The position numbers and the translations under genes are program-made. From Entomomonas asaccharolytica (GTDB taxonomy: Bacteria; Pseudomonadota; Gammaproteobacteria; Pseudomonadales; Pseudomonadaceae), in the NCBI RefSeq assembly GCF_016653615.1, contig NZ_CP067393.1, positions 2,247,673 to 2,311,672 of the forward strand: a DNA stretch of 64,000 nucleotides, in the 5' to 3' direction. Shown here piece by piece: positions 57,869 through 64,000 of the stretch (the stretch's first letter is position 1; each line of letters begins with the position of its first letter). Under the pieces are notes generated by a model that worked only from the letters and a program-made list of their open reading frames with translations, had not been told where the DNA came from and searched no databases.

Positions 57869-59119
57869 ATGCAGTATTACAATGACATGATCAATTGGTT
57901 ACGAGAATACCCTCTATTTTTTACCATTATTTGCCTTAGTGTACTTATTATTTTCGCTTGGATTGCCAACTTTATTGTAAAGCGAATTTTAGTTCGCGGC
58001 ATCACCAAGCTATTGCGAGCTACGGTTCTAAAACATGATGATGTATTAAGTAGACATAATGTCGTTTCACGTTTATCAAATGTAGTTCCTGCAATGGTTT
58101 TAGCACTGGGAATTAACTTAGTTCCTGGTCTTCCAGAAGTTTTTATACAAGTAATTGATAATGTCTGTGCAGCCTTTATAATCTTAACCTTGGTGCTTGC
58201 TATCGGTAATATATTAGATATCATCAATGTGCTTTGGCAAAAACGTCCAGATGCCATTAATAAGCCTATTAAAGGCTATGTGCAGATTGTTAAGATCTTT
58301 ATCTATGCCGTAGCCACTATATTAATCATTGCTGCTTTAATTGATAAGTCACCTGTTATCTTATTATCAGGTTTAGGTGCAATGGCAGCAGTATTAATGT
58401 TAGTTTTCCAAGATACCCTACTTTCATTAGTGGCCAGTGTACAAATATCCTCTAATGGCATGATCCGTGTCGGCGATTGGATTGAAATGCCACAAGTAAA
58501 TGCAGATGGCGATGTAATTGATATTGCTCTGCATACAGTTACAGTACAAAACTGGGATAAAACCATTACCACTATTCCTACTAAAAAGTTTTTATCAGAA
58601 TCTTTTAAAAACTGGAAAGGAATGACTGAAGCGGGTGGACGTCGTATCAAAAGAAGTATATTTATTGATCAAAACAGCATACATTTCTTGACTAAGGAAG
58701 AAGAAGCACATTTAAGAAAATTTAATTTATTAAAAGACTATTTAGCAGATAAAGATCAAGAAATAAAAAACTGGAATAAAGAGCATGGTGATGACTATGA
58801 AGTCAATTGTCGCCGTATTACAAATCTTGGCACTTTTAGAGCTTATGTGGAAAAATACTTAAGAAGTCATCCAAAAATACATAAAAATATGACATTACTG
58901 GTGCGTCAACTGGCTTTAACTGCTGAAGGTATTCCTTTAGAACTTTACTGTTTCACCAATGATATTAGTTGGAGCGCTTATGAGAGCATTCAGTCTGACA
59001 TATTCGATCATTTACTCGCTATTTTACCCGAATTTGGATTAAGAGTATTCCAAGATCCTACGGGAGGCGATTTAGCCAATATACGTTTAATTCGTGCTAG
59101 TAAAACAGACAGTAACTAA
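57869..59119 (+). CDS. ybdG: Mechanosensitive channel, YbdG (miniconductance) type
   Basis: A 416-residue MscS-superfamily channel; E. coli YbdG is 415. The MscS pore helix and beta domain are seen: ILLSGLGAMAAVLMLVFQDT, GDWIEMPQ, VTVQNWDKTITTIPTKK, then the long C-terminal domain including RRITNLGTFRAYVEKYLRSH. YbdG is tied to low-level mechanosensitive current and salt stress. A frame from a TTG at 57794 exists, but AAGGA is 5 nt before the ATG at 57869. Confidence 0.95.
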   Translation: MQYYNDMINWLREYPLFFTIICLSVLIIFAWIANFIVKRILVRGITKLLRATVLKHDDVLSRHNVVSRLSNVVPAMVLALGINLVPGLPEVFIQVIDNVCAAFIILTLVLAIGNILDIINVLWQKRPDAINKPIKGYVQIVKIFIYAVATILIIAALIDKSPVILLSGLGAMAAVLMLVFQDTLLSLVASVQISSNGMIRVGDWIEMPQVNADGDVIDIALHTVTVQNWDKTITTIPTKKFLSESFKNWKGMTEAGGRRIKRSIFIDQNSIHFLTKEEEAHLRKFNLLKDYLADKDQEIKNWNKEHGDDYEVNCRRITNLGTFRAYVEKYLRSHPKIHKNMTLLVRQLALTAEGIPLELYCFTNDISWSAYESIQSDIFDHLLAILPEFGLRVFQDPTGGDLANIRLIRASKTDSN

Positions 59120-59130
59120 TTACGCAACAA

Positions 59131-59156
59131 AGGTGGATAATAATTATTATCCACCT
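59131..59156. terminator. Palindrome after the YbdG-like gene
   Basis: AGGTGGATAATAA and its complement form a perfect 26-nt palindrome; there is no T run, so it may be a weak terminator. Confidence 0.55.
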
Positions 59157-59277
59157 ACTACTAGCCTATTAATGAATGCTGCATAGAAAAACACATTATC
59201 TAACTAAGCGCCTTAATGCTGTTTCTATGGCTACTTGTTGATTTCCATTCATACAACTACAATCACTCTATCATTTA

Positions 59278-59562
59278 TTACTCATGATACTCGCAAAGAT
59301 AGGCTGTGGTCATTCTAGCTTTTACCTGAAACTTACTGTTAGCGGGCACATGAAAAAAAGTTCCCGTTGCATAAGATTGCCACTCTTGTTGACCTGCTAA
59401 CTTAATAGTCAACAACCCACAAATAACTCGCATAACTTCTGCTTTACCCGTAGCAAACTCATATTCACCTTTTTCCATTACGCCTACACTAACAGGAAAA
59501 GCTTCTGTATTAAATCCCATTGATTTAACCGCACCATCAAAATATTGATTTATCTCTATCAT
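59278..59562 (-). CDS. ppnP: Pyrimidine/purine nucleoside phosphorylase PpnP
   Basis: A 94-residue, single-domain cupin of the YaiE/PpnP family. The stretch KSMGFNTEAFPVSVGVMEKG and HVPANSKFQVKA match the family, which phosphorolyses several nucleosides. AAGGTG precedes the ATG. Single gene. Confidence 0.95.
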   Translation of the reverse strand: MIEINQYFDGAVKSMGFNTEAFPVSVGVMEKGEYEFATGKAEVMRVICGLLTIKLAGQQEWQSYATGTFFHVPANSKFQVKARMTTAYLCEYHE

Positions 59563-59646
59563 TTATTCACCTTTTAGTATAATATAAGACATCCCATAAT
59601 ATCATATAATGTTTAAAAACAGTCAGTTACATTTATTGATAGCAAA

Positions 59647-59695
59647 TAAGAAATATCTTGTTACAAATAAATGCTGGTTTTCTTTAACTTATATA
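59647..59695 (+). promoter_or_regulatory. Possible GacA-type site and -10 for the Rsm-like RNA
   Basis: TAAG-N6-CTTG (59647-59660) is a partial match to TGTAAG-N6-CTTACA, the upstream site of GacA-controlled rsm genes; TATATA (59690-59695) would be the -10. The agreement is 7 of 12 positions, so it is only suggestive. Confidence 0.4.
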
Positions 59696-59701
59696 AAAAA
59701 G

Positions 59702-59930
59702 CACTTTACCAACACGTAAATGGTTGATAATATGGAGACAAGTAAAGGTTACACCATATCTCAGAGATGAGATGTACAGAATTGTCGTTACTCTGAAAGA
59801 GTACTTCTAAACAGGGATTATTTGCTTAGGATAGCACAGCGAGGCCTGCACGGAAACAGGAGTTAAGGCGTGGTACGGATGTCAAGGTCGGTTTACATGG
59901 ATTGTAGACAAACAGTCTGAGACTGTTTTT
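59702..59930 (+). ncRNA. RsmX/Y/Z (CsrB)-like regulatory RNA
   Basis: About 230 nt without a gene, ended by an intrinsic terminator. Three GGA motifs lie in hairpin loops: TGCT-TAGGAT-AGCA (59823-59836), CCTG-CACGGAAA-CAGG (59845-59860) and GTTTACA-TGGAT-TGTAGAC (59891-59909). Further GGA motifs occur at 59733, 59860 and 59877, plus stem-loops at 59755 and 59790. GGA in loops is the binding site of RsmA/CsrA, which such RNAs sequester. Pseudomonads carry RsmY and RsmZ. The length exceeds typical RsmY/Z (about 110-130 nt), so the 5' end may be further down. Confidence 0.7.
59910..59930 (+). terminator. Terminator of the Rsm-like RNA
   Basis: AAACAGTC / GACTGTTT stem, loop TGA, followed by TT and AG. 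Confidence 0.88.
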
Positions 59931-59961
59931 AGCATGAGAGATTATTATTAGGAGTATTTTC

Positions 59962-59997
59962 AAGGGTAACGACATTTTTTTACCCTTTATTTTTTAC
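59962..59997 (+). terminator. Second plus-strand terminator
   Basis: AAGGGTA pairs with TACCCTT over a 12-nt loop, followed by TATTTTTT. It overlaps the 3' end of the minus-strand gene at 59980. Confidence 0.7.
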
Positions 59998-60852
59998 CTT
60001 TCTTTTACTGTATGTTCCTTTTTGTTTTACTTCCAACACTTCTCTAATTAGAGATGATTTTATTGTCATTTGTTCTAATGGCATTTCTGTTCCACTATAA
60101 AAGTTTTGTATCCCTTGTTGTAAACTCATAGGTAATTGATCTATAGAGACAGCTAACGGCTGATTTAATATTGCTTCATCCATCAAATTATCGTCTAGTT
60201 TTAAAAAATATTGATAATCTTCTGCTAATAATGCCTTTTCCCTACTAGGCCATAATTGCATAAACTGCTTTGTTTTATTATTACACTCAATAGCCATTTT
60301 AGGTGTTTGATTATCATAGATTGCTTCAGGTATAACTTCATAGGAAATAAATACAAAACTCAAAAAATAACGACTATAAGTAGTAGGACAAACAACACCA
60401 TGAGCTGATAGTTGGTCATGCTCATTTGGTATTTGTAGCCAACTAAAACTAACCATTTTGGCTACAGGTAGCTGCTTTACTTTATCCCATGAACGCGTTG
60501 CAAATTCGCTATGATGATTAAATAAATAAATTTTCACCCTTAAGCTAGGATTAAACGCAAAAATTAATAAGATAAATAATAAGGCGGCACTAAGTAACTG
60601 AGTAAAAAAATTAACCCAATACTTTTCTATAAGAATAAATAACAAAGAAATGTAACATGCAGCCATTCCAATAAAAAAAATAAAATCTAAACGGTCTGAT
60701 TGAATTTGTATAAAATAAGTATCCAGTGATTCAATATTTAATAAATGAACAACTATTCCTAATCCTATACAAATACACATAATCGTTAATAAAAACAGAT
60801 TACGTGTTAACACATCAATAAAAGACAATGATTGCTGCATATTAGACTGCAA
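59980..60852 (-). CDS. Membrane protein of unknown function
   Basis: A 290-residue protein. Three hydrophobic helices occupy about residues 18-40, 53-73 and 81-101; the rest (from about residue 105) is probably a periplasmic domain with Cys (VVCPTTYS, ECNNK). The tail is very basic (KRKVKNKG). The start is a TTG with AAGGA 9 nt upstream; an ATG at 60840 has no site, so the start is uncertain. No family recognised. Confidence 0.7.
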   Translation of the reverse strand: MQSNMQQSLSFIDVLTRNLFLLTIMCICIGLGIVVHLLNIESLDTYFIQIQSDRLDFIFFIGMAACYISLLFILIEKYWVNFFTQLLSAALLFILLIFAFNPSLRVKIYLFNHHSEFATRSWDKVKQLPVAKMVSFSWLQIPNEHDQLSAHGVVCPTTYSRYFLSFVFISYEVIPEAIYDNQTPKMAIECNNKTKQFMQLWPSREKALLAEDYQYFLKLDDNLMDEAILNQPLAVSIDQLPMSLQQGIQNFYSGTEMPLEQMTIKSSLIREVLEVKQKGTYSKRKVKNKG

Positions 60853-61020
60853 AACTTTATTTCCTTTATAACTCTATATACCTAAACATTTTATCAACTT
60901 ACTTATTGAAAGAGTCAATAATTGCACGCTTAAGCACATTTTTAAAAGCCCAGATTATAATTGATTACTGACGATGAGAATAATGGCTCAATTATTACGT
61001 TATGTTTATACCTACAAATT

Positions 61021-61506
61021 TTATTCATCTCCTTCTAATAAATTAGCTAACTGCAAATCATTGGGTAAATGACTGGTTTGGATACGTATCAGCCGTACAC
61101 CTGCTGCTTTGAGTGCTTTACTTTTACGCTGATCTGCTTCGCGGCGTCTTTTAAGCAAATGGCTACGATCATCCAACTCTATAGCAGCTACCATTTCTAG
61201 CCTATCATCTAAAATCACAAAATCCAAACTCATATACCATATTTTATTTAGCCACTTTAATTCATTTTTTCCTCGAGGAGGCCGAATAACCTGACTTAGA
61301 TGTACTTGAGCAAGAATATGATAATGAGGGAATGTACGTTTAAGCTGCCAGTAAAACTTTTTCTCAATAGGTGACATCACAGGTACTGCTTGATAGGGCC
61401 ATGCTTGAGCCTTTTTCAAGATAACAACCACTATCGTCACTGCCACTAAAACCAATAAAGCTAGTGCTGGATATAGTAGAAGTTGCAGTACCTGCGCTGT
61501 ATGCAT
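61021..61506 (-). CDS. DUF2726 domain protein, membrane-anchored
   Basis: A 161-residue protein with one N-terminal membrane helix (about 8-30) and a DUF2726 domain: SPIEKKFYWQLKRTFPHYHI, MSLDFVILDD and VAAIELDDRSHLLKRRREAD. The core resembles a restriction-endonuclease-like fold (D and E-D residues), though activity is unproven. 7 nt after the phosphatase gene, on the same strand. Confidence 0.87.
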   Translation of the reverse strand: MHTAQVLQLLLYPALALLVLVAVTIVVVILKKAQAWPYQAVPVMSPIEKKFYWQLKRTFPHYHILAQVHLSQVIRPPRGKNELKWLNKIWYMSLDFVILDDRLEMVAAIELDDRSHLLKRRREADQRKSKALKAAGVRLIRIQTSHLPNDLQLANLLEGDE

Positions 61507-61513
61507 AAAATCA

Positions 61514-62224
61514 CTAACTCTCTAAATAATGATTACGAATAGCTTTTATATCTATACCGAGCGTATCAGTTAAATAGCTATTAATACCGCCAAACTCCTT
61601 ATTAATCATTTGTAATGAGTGATCTAAATATTCTGGTGAAACACCCAATATAGCGTCTAATGCTTCATCATCAATTGCGCTATCGATAAAATCAGCAATT
61701 TGCTTTTTCAATCCCATGATGGCGTTATTGGAATTTAAGTAATCCTCTAAAATCGTATCAAAATCAACATCTAGCGCAGATAATAGAAGTAATGATGCAA
61801 ACCCTGTACGATCCTTGCCTGCTGTGCAGTGATAAAGCATTGTTTTGCCAAGTTCCGCCTGTTTTAATAAATAACGAAACTGACTTTGAAACGCTATGGG
61901 AAACCGTTGATAAACACCGTTCATCATTTGTATTGCTTTCTGCTTAGTAAGCCCATCAGCAAAAAAGCCGCTTAAATCACCTGTAAAAATGGGCTGTGCA
62001 ACCCAATTAAAGTATTCAGCAAATACTTGTTCAGAATGACGCTTTTCGTTGTCACTACGAAAATCTATAATCTCATCAAGTGCTAATTGCTGTAAGTACT
62101 CACGATCTCGCTCACTAGCAACACTAGGATTACCTGCCCTAAATAACTTATTGGTCTTAATTTGCATACCTTGTTGGGTAACAATACCACCCAACTCTCG
62201 CATATTAACAATATTTTCCACCAC
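61514..62224 (-). CDS. Tyrosine-protein phosphatase family protein
   Basis: A 236-residue cysteine phosphatase. The active-site loop HCTAGKDRTGFAS is intact. The N-terminus reads NMRELGGIVT and FRAGNPS, as in the Y_phosphatase3 family. Substrates may be phosphotyrosine or phosphoinositides. It starts at a GTG with AGG 7 nt upstream, 8 nt after recQ, so it is likely co-transcribed with recQ. Confidence 0.92.
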   Translation of the reverse strand: MVENIVNMRELGGIVTQQGMQIKTNKLFRAGNPSVASERDREYLQQLALDEIIDFRSDNEKRHSEQVFAEYFNWVAQPIFTGDLSGFFADGLTKQKAIQMMNGVYQRFPIAFQSQFRYLLKQAELGKTMLYHCTAGKDRTGFASLLLLSALDVDFDTILEDYLNSNNAIMGLKKQIADFIDSAIDDEALDAILGVSPEYLDHSLQMINKEFGGINSYLTDTLGIDIKAIRNHYLES

Positions 62225-62232
62225 ACTATTAC

Positions 62233-64000
62233 CTATTGAAATATATCTGCTAAAGCAGAATGCACACAGTACAATACACCCTCATCAACCTGCCCACCTA
62301 ACTGCTTGTACACTTTAGGAACAGAAGCTAATTTCCCCTCCTCCTCCAAAAAGCTTGTTTGGATTTTTTCTAACAAATCCTCCGGTAAATCTATTGCCTG
62401 CTCTAAAGAAAGTTGCTGTTGGCTAATTGCTTCGGCAAGGGTACGATAAACGGCTTTACTAGAACAACTGAGCTGTTGCGCAATTTGCTGTACCGTCATA
62501 CCAGCCCTTGCTAACGCAATTATTTCATATTGAATATCTTGTGCTCTAGAATCAGTAACTGCTTGACCATTAATTACCTCTAAAAACACTGCCCCATAAT
62601 TTTCAAGTTTATGAGTACCAATACCATTAATCATAGCCATATCACCTAAAGTACGCGGTTTCAGACGTAACATCTCAAGTAAGGTAGCATCATGGAAGAT
62701 AACATAAGGGGGGACATTATGCTCTTCTGCCAGCTTTCTACGTAAAGTTCGTAGTGCTTCCCATAGCTCTTTTTCACCCTCTTGAATGTGGTGAATAACG
62801 GTTCTAGGTTTATCAGATTTAGTTTGTGTTTGATCTACTCTAAGTTGTAATTTTTCTTCACGACGTAATACGGTTCGACACTGTTCAGTCAAACGTAATC
62901 CTGAGAAACCATCTAAATCAATTTCCACTAAGCCACGAACAATTAATTGTCGAAATAATGTACGCCAAGTTTTTTCTGAATATTGCTTGCCTATCGCAAA
63001 CACCGTTAAATGCTGATGTCCTAATGCAGTCACCTTTTCCGTGTTATGCCCTAGTAACACATCCACTAAATGACCGACACCATAACGTTGCCCTGTACGG
63101 TATACGGTAGACAACGCTTTCCTTGCTGCCTCAGTTGCATCCCATGTTTCAACATTATCGCGACAATTATCACAATAACCACATGGCTCAGGTAATTGCT
63201 CATCAAAATAGGCTAACAGTGATTGCCGACGACAACGAATTTCCTCACATAATGCCAACATGGTTTGCAATTTATGTAATTCAACCCGCTTGTGTTGTTC
63301 ACTGGCATCTGACTGGGCGAGCAATTGCTGATTAAATAATACATCCTGTAAGCCATAAACCATCCAAGCCTCAGCAGGCAGTCCATCACGCCCTGCTCGA
63401 CCCGTTTCTTGGTAATAAGCCTCTAAACTTTTTGGCAAATCTAAATGAGCCACAAAACGCACATTGGGTTTATCAATACCCATACCAAAGGCAATGGTTG
63501 CCACCATAATGATGCCTTCTTCCTTGATAAAGCGACTTTGGTTAGTACTCCTTAACTCCGAAGAAAGTCCTGCATGATAAGGTAAAGCATTATAGCCTTG
63601 GCTTTGTAAAAACTCTGCCGTATCTTCCACACGCTTACGGGACATACAATAGATAATCCCTGCTTCATCCCGCTTATCCGCTAAAAAATTAAGTAACTGC
63701 TTACGCGGTTGCTCTTTAGGTTGAATACGATAAAAAATATTAGGGCGATTAAAACTAGCAATAAATATCTTGGCATTTTTTAAATGGAGACGCTCTACAA
63801 TTTCTTGCTGAGTTCGTGTATCAGCAGTGGCTGTTAGAGCTATTCTAGGTACATTAGGAAATAACTCAGCTAACTGACCTAACTGTAAATACTCAGGTCT
63901 AAAATCATGCCCCCATTGGGAGACACAATGAGCCTCGTCAATAGCAAACAATGCTAAAGGCAACTGCTGCAAGAAATTAATCATTCTTTCTTGCACTAAC
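62233..64000 (-). CDS. recQ: ATP-dependent DNA helicase RecQ (5' end outside window)
   Basis: 589 codons are open to the right edge; the N-terminal part with Walker A (about 115 residues) lies outside. Seen here: [27 protein letters not shown], the helicase motif VI in [10 protein letters not shown], a zinc site ([17 protein letters not shown]), a winged helix, and an HRDC domain ([20 protein letters not shown]). A C-terminal HTH-like extension of about 110 residues follows. RecQ unwinds DNA in recombination repair. The phosphatase gene follows by 8 nt. Confidence 0.97.
   Translation of the reverse strand, partial: LVQERMINFLQQLPLALFAIDEAHCVSQWGHDFRPEYLQLGQLAELFPNVPRIALTATADTRTQQEIVERLHLKNAKIFIASFNRPNIFYRIQPKEQPRKQLLNFLADKRDEAGIIYCMSRKRVEDTAEFLQSQGYNALPYHAGLSSELRSTNQSRFIKEEGIIMVATIAFGMGIDKPNVRFVAHLDLPKSLEAYYQETGRAGRDGLPAEAWMVYGLQDVLFNQQLLAQSDASEQHKRVELHKLQTMLALCEEIRCRRQSLLAYFDEQLPEPCGYCDNCRDNVETWDATEAARKALSTVYRTGQRYGVGHLVDVLLGHNTEKVTALGHQHLTVFAIGKQYSEKTWRTLFRQLIVRGLVEIDLDGFSGLRLTEQCRTVLRREEKLQLRVDQTQTKSDKPRTVIHHIQEGEKELWEALRTLRRKLAEEHNVPPYVIFHDATLLEMLRLKPRTLGDMAMINGIGTHKLENYGAVFLEVINGQAVTDSRAQDIQYEIIALARAGMTVQQIAQQLSCSSKAVYRTLAEAISQQQLSLEQAIDLPEDLLEKIQTSFLEEEGKLASVPKVYKQLGGQVDEGVLYCVHSALADIFQ

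Overview
The window is a low-GC (mid-to-upper 30s percent by eye) chromosomal segment of a gammaproteobacterium. Several gene sets point to the Pseudomonadaceae: typA next to thiI, rpmB-rpmG, clpA, a CsrB/RsmX-Y-Z-type RNA, pbpC beside a large alpha-2-macroglobulin gene, and a dGTPase beginning MNWQ like the Pseudomonas type. Low GC, short intergenic gaps and several TTG/GTG starts suggest a host-associated lineage such as Entomomonas. This is inference; no 16S or marker phylogeny is present.

Layout. 1-3579 (minus): 5' part of a secreted RTX-like protein whose calcium-binding region is a tandem array of 585-bp in-frame repeats; it runs off the left edge. 4011-4495 (plus): a C4/P4-CI-like immunity RNA module followed by a 93-residue protein. 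4953-8119: small zinc-ribbon/membrane proteins around nhaA, which has a suspicious leader. 8512-16634 (minus): cell-envelope block of alpha-2-macroglobulin, pbpC and mtgA. 16888-24706: transporters (MHS-type MFS, LysE/RhtB, YnfA, Fsr-like) and clpA. 24907-29681: dGTPase, two unknown genes, and a yqjD-yqjE-yqjK-like membrane/ribosome-associated operon. 30116-36690: rpmBG, ydfG, dacB, corA and a Zn/Cd P-type ATPase with a MerR-type promoter. 36770-42425: LysR regulators and a D-serine locus (dsdC, dsdX, dsdA). 42585-48841: typA, thiI, a GNAT enzyme, xseA. 49003-49765: yybP-ykoY manganese riboswitch and a GDT1-type manganese exporter. 49978-55506: serine hydrolase, M48 protease, cold-shock protein, proVW without proX. 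55577-59562: alcohol dehydrogenase, mdtJI, YbdG-like channel, ppnP. 59702-59930: an RsmX/Y/Z-like RNA with its own terminator. 59980-64000 (minus): unknown membrane protein, DUF2726 protein, tyrosine phosphatase and recQ (truncated by the right edge).

Most of the window is ordinary core metabolism, transport and envelope biology. The best candidates for something less described are the C4/CI-like RNA module with its small partner gene, the repeat-built RTX protein with an N-terminal Sec signal, the RsmX/Y/Z-like RNA, and the nhaA leader. Many start codons were moved from the longest reading frame to an internal ATG with a better ribosome binding site; each case is noted.
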